Below, in pieces: positions 44,752-52,931 of a DNA stretch of 64,000 nt (within the stretch, counting starts at the first letter, position 1; the number at the start of each line of letters is the position of its first letter). The notes beneath the pieces are model-generated. The model was not told where the DNA came from. It was given only the letters and a program-made list of their open reading frames with translations, and ran no database searches. Position numbers and translations under genes: made by a program. The stretch comes from Actinomycetota bacterium (GTDB lineage: Bacteria > Actinomycetota > Aquicultoria > Subteraquimicrobiales > Subteraquimicrobiaceae). The stretch is from assembly GCA_030018275.1 (NCBI GenBank), contig JASEGB010000006.1, forward strand, positions 29,130 to 93,129, given 5' to 3'.

Positions 44752-44850
44752 GTACCTCATCATTCTCAAATTCTCGCGAATTCAAGAATGGCCAATGCAA
44801 TAACTTACCACCTTTCTTCCTCTTGTCCAATCAACAACAAAAGGTTAATA

Positions 44851-45280
44851 ATGGGGGTAATCCTGTGGCTAAACGCTGTGGCGAGCGCCACTGCTTGTTC
44901 ACTAGCCCTTCTTGCTGTTTTTCGGAATCAAACCAGTAAATTGTCGATAGCATTATGGATGAAATAAGCGCTGATAGTAAGCCTTCTCGCATTCCATAGT
45001 GCACCACGAACATTATGATGGAAGTGGTTATCCCATGGGACTGAGGGGAGATAACATTCCCTTAGGCTCTAGGATACTTGCTGTAGCCGATGCTTTTGAG
45101 GCTATGACCGCCGATCGTCCTTACAGAGAGGCTTTAGGCTTTGAGAGAGCTATAACCGAGCTAAAAAATAACGCTGGTAGTCAATTTGATCCACGCATAA
45201 TAGAGGCTTTCATCGACTTAATCAAGAGTGATAAGTCTAGCAAAAGGATTGAGAAAATCAAGAAAACAATTGAAGGCTAA
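44851..45280 (+). pseudogene. HD-GYP sensor protein with internal deletion
   Basis: ATG 44851 starts a hydrophobic 38-codon N-terminus (MGVILWLNAVASATACSLAL) that stops at 44967. From about 44999, in another frame, the C-terminal end of an HD-GYP domain follows: HHEHYDGSGYPMGLRGDNIP and ILAVADAFEAMTADRPYR. Most of the sensor and the first catalytic residues are missing. HD-GYP proteins degrade cyclic di-GMP; this one cannot. The minus-strand frame at 44831-45013 is a shadow. Confidence 0.75.
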
Positions 45281-45456
45281 GGTCCATACCTAAGCCAGTT
45301 TCTTCCAGCAAAACCTTTCTTTTGTGCAAATTAAATTTTCAGCCAGGATTCCTCCGAGCTTTATCATATAAATAAGAAGTTAACTTTTTACCGATATATT
45401 TTTCGAGAAATCCTTTTGGATCAGTTATTAGAATTAGATTACAGGGCGGGGAGAAG

Positions 45457-45900
45457 ATGAACGAACTGGAGATCAAGCGCCTCATTCTGCGAAAGATGGA
45501 TGTTTTTCGTTCGGTGCTACCCCAAGTCTCACTGCGCTTCTTCAGTCGGAAGAGCTATCTTCTCTGGGCGAGGACCATACCCCAGGTTCAGGAGGAGATC
45601 CAACTCGGATGGTACGAGAATTTCGAGGCTGAATTCAAGGAGCCCGTATTGGCCCTGCGAGAGGAGAAAATTGTCGGTGCCTGTCCCTCTCTCTTCGTCG
45701 AGCTTTTGAAAGGTGAGCCGCCACAAATTCACCGCTTATTTGTGGAAGGTGCTTTTTTAAGTCGGCTTCTTCTATTCCTCGTTCCCGGGACTGGCTGGAA
45801 GGCCGAGGAGCAGGTGCGTAAGATGATGCGAAGGCATTTCCCACTCCTGCTCGCTGCGACCGAGGCCGTCCGCGGAACTGGTCCACTCAAAAAGAAATAA
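45457..45900 (+). CDS. Hypothetical protein
   Basis: This 147-residue protein has a good ribosome site (GGGGAGAAG) and ATG start. It is acidic and aromatic in the middle (YLLWARTIPQVQEEI) with a hydrophobic C-terminal third (AFLSRLLLFLVPGTG) and a basic tail ending GPLKKK. I recognise no family. It is flanked by the HD-GYP remnant and a thiamine-binding-like gene, so its role is open. Confidence 0.6.
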   Translation: MNELEIKRLILRKMDVFRSVLPQVSLRFFSRKSYLLWARTIPQVQEEIQLGWYENFEAEFKEPVLALREEKIVGACPSLFVELLKGEPPQIHRLFVEGAFLSRLLLFLVPGTGWKAEEQVRKMMRRHFPLLLAATEAVRGTGPLKKK

Positions 45901-45967
45901 GAATTGAAGCGAGGAGGAAGATATCTGGGATAAAATTTCTTAAAAAACTCATTGGGAGGGAAGCGAT

Positions 45968-46267
45968 ATGGCTTTGATGCAGATAAGTGTGATTCCCATC
46001 GGGACGCCGACCCCAAGTATCGGTGATTACATCGCGGAAGTGGTCAAGGTACTCGATCGAGAAGGGGCAAGGTATGAACTCACCGATATGGGAACGATAA
46101 TCGAGGCGGGAACGGATGAGCTCTTCACACTGGCCAGGGAACTCCATGAGGTACCATTCACGAAGGGAATCCAAAGGGTGGTAACGACCATCGAGATCGA
46201 CGATCGCAGGGACAAGAAGGTTGGAATGGGCGATAAGGTAAGATCGGTCATGGCGAGGATAAAATAG
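45968..46267 (+). CDS. MTH1187 / YkoF-type thiamine-binding family protein
   Basis: The 99-residue product has the family hallmark ISVIPIGTPTPSIGDYIAEV (about residues 6-25) and YELTDMGTIIEAGTDELF. Structures of this family show a ferredoxin-like tetramer, and some bind thiamine or related molecules. It starts at ATG with GGGAGGGAAGCG upstream. The cellular role is not established. Confidence 0.88.
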   Translation: MALMQISVIPIGTPTPSIGDYIAEVVKVLDREGARYELTDMGTIIEAGTDELFTLARELHEVPFTKGIQRVVTTIEIDDRRDKKVGMGDKVRSVMARIK

Positions 46268-46366
46268 GGATAGAGGATACAGGATACAATGTGATACTTA
46301 CTTAAGTAGAGATTTAAGTATTGACTATGGTGTGGATTAAATATAGAATGTGTGTGGAGGCGAAAA

Positions 46367-46627
46367 ATGATGTTGAAGATAAACATTACCATACCCGCTG
46401 GTTTCTTAAAGAAAATAGACAGGACAGCCAAGGAGGAGCATCTAAGCCGAAGCGAGTTTTTAAGAAAAGCTGTTGAAGCATACTGGGAATCCCAAAGGAC
46501 AAAGCAGGCCGAAAAGAAGCGAACTCAGAACATAAGGGAAGCCATGGAGATTCAAAGCCGCTTGCGCAAGAAAGCGGGTAAGTGGGATGGCGTAGCCGAG
46601 ATTCGAAGGTGGAGAGAGGCACACTAA
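46367..46627 (+). CDS. Ribbon-helix-helix antitoxin-like protein
   Basis: This 86-residue protein starts with a ribbon-helix-helix DNA-binding motif (LKINITIPAGFLKKIDRTAK and EHLSRSEFLRKAVEAYW). The start is ATG 46367 with GTGGAGG before it. It overlaps the PIN-domain gene by one base, the usual arrangement of an antitoxin followed by its toxin. It likely represses its own promoter. Confidence 0.8.
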   Translation: MMLKINITIPAGFLKKIDRTAKEEHLSRSEFLRKAVEAYWESQRTKQAEKKRTQNIREAMEIQSRLRKKAGKWDGVAEIRRWREAH

Positions 46628-47070
46628 TGTATACCTCCTCAACTCTTTATGTAATCGATGCCTCGGTTGCGATCAAGTGGTTTTCCCATGTAAATGAAGC
46701 GGACATAGAACAGGCACTTAAACTGCAGGAACTTCATCTCTGGAAAGAATGCTTGCTCATCGCCCCGGATATTCTGGTTTATGAGATAATAAATGCTTTA
46801 AGGTATAATCCCAATTTTGAACAGGATGATACGAATCTCGCTCTTTTGAGTCTACTAAAGATGGAACTTGAGTTAATAAAGCCAGATGAGGATTTACTCA
46901 AGAGAGCGATTAAATTAGCTTATAATAAAGACACCACTATTTACGATGCTTCTTATATTGCTTTAGCGCAAAAGAAAGGGTGCTTACTCATTACAGCCGA
47001 TGGCAAGTTTTTTACAAAGATTCAGGATTTGCCTCAAGCCATTTTATTGAAGGATTTAAGCCTGGAATAA
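46627..47070 (+). CDS. PIN-domain toxin-like ribonuclease
   Basis: The 147-residue protein has the PIN-domain acidic residues: YVIDASVAIKWF (first Asp near residue 10), a Glu in LVYEIINALR, Asp in TIYDASYIALA and Asp in LITADGKFF. It starts at ATG 46627, sharing one base with the stop of the antitoxin. PIN toxins cleave tRNA or mRNA. The open frame extending upstream to 46582 is not used because the antitoxin frame overlaps. Confidence 0.85.
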   Translation: MYTSSTLYVIDASVAIKWFSHVNEADIEQALKLQELHLWKECLLIAPDILVYEIINALRYNPNFEQDDTNLALLSLLKMELELIKPDEDLLKRAIKLAYNKDTTIYDASYIALAQKKGCLLITADGKFFTKIQDLPQAILLKDLSLE

Positions 47071-47112
47071 AATTCGAAGGAACCCAACTAGCCACTTCGG
47101 TTTCGACCTACT

Positions 47113-47220
47113 TTATTGTATTTTTAGTGGCCCTTTGGGTCCTTCTTTGGGGGAATAGCAGGCCACTCCGACTCCAACAAAGATGACCAAAATGAAGACC
47201 ATGATCAGAAATTTCTTCAT
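47113..47220 (-). CDS. Small membrane or lipoprotein-like peptide
   Basis: The 35-residue frame MKKFLIMVFILVIFVGVGVA is a helix followed by CYSPKEGPKGPLKIQ. It has an excellent ribosome site (GGGGGAGGT) 5 bp before ATG 47220 on the minus strand. The GVAC stretch is a weak lipobox, so it may be a small lipoprotein. The remaining sequence to 47495 on either strand has no further gene I can support. Confidence 0.5.
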   Translation of the reverse strand: MKKFLIMVFILVIFVGVGVACYSPKEGPKGPLKIQ

Positions 47221-47495
47221 TTTACCTCCCCCATTTATTCTAAAGCCGTTTGAATGAGTCGCTTTAGACCAGCGTTTCCCGATTTTCAAGCGGATTTCCA
47301 TACACGTTGCATTCTATGGTGAGTTTTTCATCACCGAGAAAGATTAACCTCCTTCAGATGGTGTATTCTAGAGGTAATATCGTCCGATTTTTATCCCAGC
47401 TTGAATGGTATATTTTGTAGGTTTTGGGTAAAAGAGCCGGAGAAAGTTATGTTATAATTTTTTAGAAGGGAAACTGAAAGGGAGGAAATAAAGAA

Positions 47496-47918
47496 ATGGG
47501 CTCCAGGAATACCTTTTTAGTCATCGTTCTTATCGCGGTGATGATTTATGCTGCGACCTCATGGGCGCTGGCTCAGACGCAAATCGATGCTGTCACACGT
47601 GAACATGTTCTTGCCAGTGCTACGGAGGGTGGACCCGGAACAACACATGAACCGGAAGCAAAAGAAGCACATGAAGAACATGAGGAAACACACAAAAAGG
47701 AGGCACATGGACAACCAGAAGCCGGAGAACAGGGAGCAGAAGAACACGAAACAGCGGGACATGGAACAGCTGAACACGGGGGAGAACATGAAGCCACCCC
47801 CACCGGATGGTTATTATCCTTCTCAGATATTTTCCTCTTGGGCATGATAGTAATTATGTTGATAGTGATTAGCAAGGGATTGGGAATGTGGGGAGCAAAG
47901 CGCGAGGCGAAGGACTAG
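47496..47918 (+). CDS. His/Glu-rich membrane protein
   Basis: The 140-residue product has an N-terminal helix or signal (about residues 7-27), a long linker of repeated His and Glu (HEEHEETHKKEAHGQPE and GHGTAEHGGEHEATP, residues 50-102) and a C-terminal helix (IFLLGMIVIMLIVISKG). It could bind metal ions on the outer face or act as a membrane tether. The start is ATG after AAGGGAGGAAATAA. I recognise no family; the low-complexity linker alone does not define a function. Confidence 0.6.
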   Translation: MGSRNTFLVIVLIAVMIYAATSWALAQTQIDAVTREHVLASATEGGPGTTHEPEAKEAHEEHEETHKKEAHGQPEAGEQGAEEHETAGHGTAEHGGEHEATPTGWLLSFSDIFLLGMIVIMLIVISKGLGMWGAKREAKD

Positions 47919-48475
47919 AGCTGAGCGGCTTACTCGTAAATGACCACGGTGAAGATTTGCTCCATAGTTTCCACATCCACAACTCCGATATCAAATTGGG
48001 GTCAGACCTTGATACCCTAATTTACCAGCCATGATAAATCCTTAATTGGACTATTAACGAGTTTGGTTTACACATATATTTAAGGGAGGGGTAAGTGTTA
48101 AGAAAGTGTCGGAGCCTCGCTCATGAAAACTTTAAAACATACTCACACTTTTGTAGCGAGGCGAGACCCGAACGGCCCCGAAGGACTCGTTTCACTCGCC
48201 AACGGGGTAAACGGCCGTAACCGCGCCTGCCCCGTAGACGCGACAGCGTTCTTCGGGGTATTTTCGGAGCACTTCACCCCGACCATGGTGTTAACCCATC
48301 TTGTTAATAATACATCTTAATTCCAATTTTTACTTCGCAGCCACAAGGCTAGTCGGGGGTGATGATTCGGGCCACTCCACAATTTTATCAGACTACATTC
48401 CGCTGGGAAATCACATGGACCCCAATTTGACTTTATTCGAGGTCGTTTATATAATTTATGCTGCAATATATATTT
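47919..48475 (+). other. Gene-free gap with IS/REP-like words and GC-rich foldable segment
   Basis: I see no convincing gene. AATTGGGGTCAGACCTTGAT at 47994-48013 is a word often seen near REP-associated/IS200-type transposases. TTGGACTATTAACGAGT at 48045 matches a word near the window end (63953-63968). The segment 48110-48270 is GC-rich and foldable, with AGCCTCGCT facing AGCGAGGCG and ACGGGG/CCCCGT. The short frame at 48123 is probably chance. Confidence 0.45.
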
Positions 48476-48550
48476 GGGGATGTAGCTCAGAGGGAGAGCG
48501 CCTCCTTGGCGTGGAGGAGGTCGCGGGTTCAAGTCCCGCCATCTCCACCA
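48476..48550 (+). tRNA. tRNA-Ala (GGC)
   Basis: The acceptor arm GGGGATG pairs with CATCTCC (with one G-T), the anticodon stem CCTCC/GGAGG encloses TTGGCGT with anticodon GGC, and CCA is encoded (48548-48550). It is isolated from the first tRNA cluster. A hairpin with T tract follows. Confidence 0.97.
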
Positions 48551-48579
48551 ATAAGATAATAACAGTTATTTTCCAAGAT

Positions 48580-48612
48580 GAGTCCAGAATTGCTGGGCTC
48601 CTCTTAATTTTT
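48580..48612 (+). terminator. Terminator of tRNA-Ala
   Basis: GAGTCCAG (48580-48587) pairs with CTGGGCTC (48593-48600) over a 5-base loop, followed by CTCTTAATTTTT. It sits 29 bp after the tRNA and ends before the 3' end of the convergent nuclease gene. Confidence 0.65.
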
Positions 48613-48614
48613 GG

Positions 48615-49970
48615 TTAAATTTGGTATTCTTGGGCGGGTTCGGGGCACAAGGTCTTAATGTTCAGATCCCTTATGAACTGCTGATAAAGCTTCGGTCTTT
48701 CGGTGTGGATGAGATAGACCTTCTTCGGAGCTATTTGGGATATCGTCTCCTTGAGCTCGAGAGGTGCAGCGTGCCCTGAAGCATGGATGTTGTACAGGGG
48801 GATTCCGTAGTATTCCATCCAATTCAAGAGCTTTTTGAAATCGATCTCCATTTCCTCATTGAAGGGTTCGCTCTGAGAGAGGATAAAAATGGTTCCCGAC
48901 TCCGGCTGGATGTCGCACATCTCGTTCATATCGTAAAAGGTCGCCGAGAGGACTATTTCATCCTGAGCTTGGCTTAAATCCGCACTTTCAACCACGCTTG
49001 AATAGGTTTCCAGGAGTCTTTTCTCCCAGAATCGTGGACTCTTTTTCTGTCTGGCGAAGATGAGGATATCGGGATCGTGTAGATTGAAGATGGATAAACC
49101 CCTGTCGTGCTTTAGGGCTTCGATGAGATATGCCTGTTTTGTGGACAGGGCGAGCTTTCTCCCATTTGCCTTCGCAACCTCGTAAAAGGTTCTCAATCTA
49201 TCGATATCCACAGGAGAAAAACTTGCTATGACCAGGGCCTTCGTCTGGGCTACTATTCCTGCGGTTTTATCCTTTACTTCTTCCTCGGAGGAAACTTTCC
49301 CCTCACCCACATTGGTTCCCTCGATGATCAAGGCATCGGCTTTTGAAACCTTTGCCTTTTCTATGAACTCGAAGCTCATATCAGCTCTCGTGCCGTGAAG
49401 TCGAAAATCGCCGGTATACACGATGGTGCCTCCACTGGTTCGGATTATGAAGCCATAGGCACCCGGCACGGAGTGATCGACGTGAATTGGCTCAATTTCG
49501 ATGGAACCTATATTTACGATGTCCCCGGTTCTGAAGGTCTCAAATTTCTTGAAAATCTCCTCTCCTCGTTGCGCGGTGAGATTGGCGATGCAATAATTAC
49601 TCGACCCCGTCCGACTAGTGAATTCCCTGGTCACGATGATGGTCTTTGTGGTCTCTCCGCAATAAATGGGAATCTCGTCTTTTATGTATCGGGTGTAGTC
49701 CATGTGGTCAATGTGGGGATGGGAGAGGAGAATCCCGGCGGTATCTCTCATCCCTTCATCGTTTTTGTACAGACCTTCAATGGATGGCAAAATCCCCAGG
49801 GCTAAAAGGTGCTTTTCCTCCCTGGGCTCCAAGTAAGGTGCGTCATAATATTGCCTTTCCCGTTCAAAATTCTTTCCGAAGTCTAAGAATATCTCCGTGT
49901 CTTGATCCTTGAGCAAAATTTTATTTCCCCCGACCTCGCCAATTCCACCATAGAATTTGAGGATGGTCAC
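48615..49970 (-). CDS. RNase J-like beta-CASP metallo-beta-lactamase nuclease
   Basis: The product is a metallo-beta-lactamase-fold nuclease with HPHIDHMDYTRYI (SHxHxDH-type site), PIHVDHSVPGAYGF, YTGDFRLHGTRAD and a beta-CASP end HASGHAAPLELKE and LIHTERPKLYQQF. At about 452 residues it is shorter than typical RNase J of Firmicutes and more like archaeal-type or compact forms. The start is placed at GTG 49970, with AGAGGTGA upstream; the frame also permits GTG 49979. It stands alone on the minus strand beside tRNA-Ala. Confidence 0.85.
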   Translation of the reverse strand: MTILKFYGGIGEVGGNKILLKDQDTEIFLDFGKNFERERQYYDAPYLEPREEKHLLALGILPSIEGLYKNDEGMRDTAGILLSHPHIDHMDYTRYIKDEIPIYCGETTKTIIVTREFTSRTGSSNYCIANLTAQRGEEIFKKFETFRTGDIVNIGSIEIEPIHVDHSVPGAYGFIIRTSGGTIVYTGDFRLHGTRADMSFEFIEKAKVSKADALIIEGTNVGEGKVSSEEEVKDKTAGIVAQTKALVIASFSPVDIDRLRTFYEVAKANGRKLALSTKQAYLIEALKHDRGLSIFNLHDPDILIFARQKKSPRFWEKRLLETYSSVVESADLSQAQDEIVLSATFYDMNEMCDIQPESGTIFILSQSEPFNEEMEIDFKKLLNWMEYYGIPLYNIHASGHAAPLELKETISQIAPKKVYLIHTERPKLYQQFIRDLNIKTLCPEPAQEYQI

Positions 49971-50134
49971 TCCAATCACCTCTGAAAGCTAGCTTTTATG
50001 CCCTCTTCATTATAAATCATTTGGCCTTTCCAATCCGCTCCAAAATTTTGGGCATCGATCCCGTTGCTCCTAAAGCTTTTGCCCCATCTGTCGATGAGAT
50101 TGAAGGGGACGATTTTTCGCCCCCAGGTGCAAAA

Positions 50135-50785
50135 ATGGGGAAACTGAGAAAGAGTAGACCGTTCACCTTGTTCTTAACACTCGTTCTTTTAACCGGGATG
50201 AGTCTTGCCCTGGCCAACCCCGGGCAGCATCTGGAATCAAAATTCGACTCTCCATCTCAAAATCCGCTCGTAAATTCATTCTTCGAGCCTCCCAGGGAAA
50301 GAAACTATAAAACCGATATGGAATTGGCGGTGGAGAGATATCTGGCGAGAAAAGCTGAAGAGGCCCGAAGGGCAGAAGAGGCAAGAAGGGCGGAAGAGGC
50401 ACGAACGGCGGAAGAAGCGAAAGAGCGGGAAATTACCAAAACTTCGAGCAAAATTATCGGGAAGACGGGGCCCAAAGCTTCGGGACAAAAGGCAAGTGCG
50501 CGAACAGTTCAAAGTACAGTCACCGATCCCATCGCAATGAAACAGGCTCAAGCGAATCGCATTCTTGCTTCGTTAATCGCAAAATATCCCATTTTGCAAG
50601 GTTCGACGGTGCACATCCGACCCTGCCCCAATGGTTGGCAGGGATGTTGCTGGTATAAAAGGGGAGAGATTTGGGTCGATCCAAACCACCATGCTTCACT
50701 TTCTGATATAATTCAGCATGAATGCATGCATATCATAGACTGGCGAGAGGATGGGGACATAGACCATAACGACTATTGGGAGTAA
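50135..50785 (+). CDS. Secreted zincin-like protein
   Basis: The start is placed at ATG 50135, since it yields a signal peptide (TLFLTLVLLTGMSLALANPG) and has AGGTGC upstream. After the signal there is a charged coiled segment of AEEARRAEEARR repeats (residues about 74-92) and a C-terminal domain with HECMHIIDWREDGD, an HExxH-like metal site. The last residues are HNDYWE. Cysteines in CPNGWQGCCWYKRGE may form disulfides. The substrate and role are unknown; it could be a peptidase or a binding protein. Confidence 0.6.
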   Translation: MGKLRKSRPFTLFLTLVLLTGMSLALANPGQHLESKFDSPSQNPLVNSFFEPPRERNYKTDMELAVERYLARKAEEARRAEEARRAEEARTAEEAKEREITKTSSKIIGKTGPKASGQKASARTVQSTVTDPIAMKQAQANRILASLIAKYPILQGSTVHIRPCPNGWQGCCWYKRGEIWVDPNHHASLSDIIQHECMHIIDWREDGDIDHNDYWE

Positions 50786-50791
50786 TTATCC

Positions 50792-52594
50792 CTATGGTTC
50801 CTCTCCTACCCAGATGGTGACCGTCGATCTCTTTCTCGCCCGCTCACCACCTTTCGGACTTTGAGCTACCACCTTACCCCAACCCTCTGGGCTGGAGACG
50901 CCTTCTTTGACCAGGACTATAAAACCGAGGTTTTCCAACTCGCTTTCAGCGATGCTTTCATCCTTTCCCACCACATCGGGAACGGTAACCATCATCGGGC
51001 CGGTGCTCACCACCACTTTGACTACCGATCCCCTTTTGACCTCGCTTCCGGGCTGGGGCGATTGTCTTATTATTCTCCCCCTTTCAACCTCATCGCTCGA
51101 TTCTTCGGTCTTTGTCATTTTCAATTTTGCCTGACTTATAAGTACAGCGGCTTCCTCCTGTGTTCTATTTATCACATCGGGGACTTCGACTTCTTCTATC
51201 CCCAGACTCACCACCAGGTTTACCTTCGTGCCCTTGGTCACCTTTTTATCTCCCTTGGGGTCCTGATCGATGACCTTATCTTCGGGTATCTTGTTATGGT
51301 GTCTTCTCTGGATTTTGCCAACTTCCAAACCCGCTTTTGCCAGAAGATAGGTTGCCTGAGCCTCCGTGCGCCCCACTACTTCGGGCACGGAGATTAGTCT
51401 TTTACCTTTGCTCGCGATTACCTTAATGGTCTCCCCCTCCCTTACTTTCCGACCGGGACGGGGATACTGATCGATTATGCCTCCGTTAGCTATGGTATCG
51501 CTATACCTCCACTCCGCGACCTTCAACTTGAGACCCTCCCTCGTCAATATTTGTTTGGCCTGGGAGATGGTTTTGCCCTCCAGATCTGGAACGGGGATCC
51601 TGGGCGCAAGGGCATAAAAACCCCAGGCTGCAGCGAGGGAAAATGCCAATAATATGGCCAATATCCAGACAGCCCAGGCGATCCATCTCCTCCTACGCAC
51701 TTCTTTTTCCACGGGAGGAGAGACGGGACGGGGCAGCACTATGGTCTCCCCTTCAGATGAGGTAACGGTTGCCTTGACCGGCAAACCCTGGGCACATCGC
51801 GCCAAATCCTCTCGCATCTCCTGAGCGGACTGGTAGCGATCGCTGGGATGTTTCGATAACGCTTTCAATACCACGGCTTCGAGGGACTCGGGAATATCGG
51901 AATTTATACTTCGGGGGGAGGGTGGCGACTCGTGGGTATGTTTTAAGGCGATGGCAACTGGGCTTTCTCCCTCGAAGGGGACACTGCCCGTGAGCATCTC
52001 AAATAAAACTATCCCAAGGGAGTAGATATCTGAAGCTATGGTGGCCGGGGCACCATGCGCTTGCTCTGGGGAGATATAATGCGCTGTTCCCAGGATGGTT
52101 CCGGTTTGAGTCATGGTGGAGGTTCCCGCCCGAGCGATCCCAAAATCGGTCACCTTGACCTCTCCCTCGGTTGTAATGATGATGTTGTGAGGCTTTATAT
52201 CCCTGTGGATTATATCGTGTTTGTGGGCAAATCGGAGTGCTGAGCAGACCTGGCGGGCGATGTCGACGGCAATATCGAAGGGAAGAGCTCCTCTATCTGT
52301 GATTATCTGTTTGAGACTCCTTCCCTCAAGGTACTCCATGACGATGAAGTAGGTACCGTCTTCGCTTCCCCAATCATGGACATTGACGATGTTGGGATGA
52401 TTCAGACCCGCCGCCGCTTGCGCTTCCCTTCGAAAGCGAGCCACGAAGTTTTCTTCCTGAGCGAATTGGGGGTGTAGGACTTTTAAGGCAACGGTGCGGT
52501 GGAGTACCCCATCATAAGCCTTGTACACATCGGCCATCCCGCCGCTGCCAATCTTCTCGATGATCTCGTATCGTCCTCCGAATACTTTCTTCAT
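50792..52594 (-). CDS. pknB: PASTA-domain Ser/Thr protein kinase
   Basis: The 600-residue protein is a transmembrane kinase that senses cell-wall fragments. The kinase domain has GSGGMADVYKA, IHRDIKPHNI and VTDFGIARAG (catalytic HRD and DFG), then a helix (about residues 310-335) and four PASTA domains (openings IPVPDLEGKT, ISVPEVVGRT, VEVPDVINRT, VTVPDVVGKD). It would phosphorylate division and wall proteins. Its gene follows a class B PBP and SEDS gene in the same direction, as in actinobacteria. No phosphatase gene is seen in the window. Confidence 0.96.
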   Translation of the reverse strand: MKKVFGGRYEIIEKIGSGGMADVYKAYDGVLHRTVALKVLHPQFAQEENFVARFRREAQAAAGLNHPNIVNVHDWGSEDGTYFIVMEYLEGRSLKQIITDRGALPFDIAVDIARQVCSALRFAHKHDIIHRDIKPHNIIITTEGEVKVTDFGIARAGTSTMTQTGTILGTAHYISPEQAHGAPATIASDIYSLGIVLFEMLTGSVPFEGESPVAIALKHTHESPPSPRSINSDIPESLEAVVLKALSKHPSDRYQSAQEMREDLARCAQGLPVKATVTSSEGETIVLPRPVSPPVEKEVRRRRWIAWAVWILAILLAFSLAAAWGFYALAPRIPVPDLEGKTISQAKQILTREGLKLKVAEWRYSDTIANGGIIDQYPRPGRKVREGETIKVIASKGKRLISVPEVVGRTEAQATYLLAKAGLEVGKIQRRHHNKIPEDKVIDQDPKGDKKVTKGTKVNLVVSLGIEEVEVPDVINRTQEEAAVLISQAKLKMTKTEESSDEVERGRIIRQSPQPGSEVKRGSVVKVVVSTGPMMVTVPDVVGKDESIAESELENLGFIVLVKEGVSSPEGWGKVVAQSPKGGERARKRSTVTIWVGEEP

Positions 52595-52629
52595 TTCCTG
52601 GCTCTCCCAGCAAATCCGGCCTTTTCGAG

Positions 52630-52878
52630 AAAGGTTACAGACCTAAAGGTCTGTTTCTACTTTGGTGTTCAAATTCTATGTTTCAATGATAACACTATAA
52701 TCACTCCGTTGATAAAAATAAATACTGTATATACCCTGTATAATTTCAGAAAGTAGTTTGAAACCTTAAGCCCAAATCCTAAATTCGAAATCCTAAACAA
52801 ATTCAAAATCCAAATTTTCAAAACATTAGGTTCACCGTTCACCGTTAGTTCGTTCACCGTTCACCGCTCACCGTAACT
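52630..52878. repeat. Mixed dispersed repeats upstream of the kinase gene
   Basis: The gap holds ACAGACCTAAAGGTCTGTTT (inverse copy of 28762-28783), AT-rich CAAATTCAAAATCC words at 52780-52825, and GTTCACCGTTCACCG words with TTAGTTCGTTCACC (inverse of the GTGAAC family) at 52833-52878. No gene is seen in the 337-base gap between the kinase and the PBP gene. Confidence 0.75.
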
Positions 52879-52931
52879 CTCGCCCGTTTTTTGGCAAAAA
52901 GAGCTGCCTCAGGCATTTATGTCTACCCTAT

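Noticed and set aside
44831..45013. 60-codon minus-strand frame
   Set aside because: It is the shadow of the HD-GYP remnant on the plus strand.
48123..48320. 65-codon frame in the gap before tRNA-Ala
   Set aside because: It has odd composition, no ribosome site and lies in a GC-rich foldable segment, so it is probably chance.
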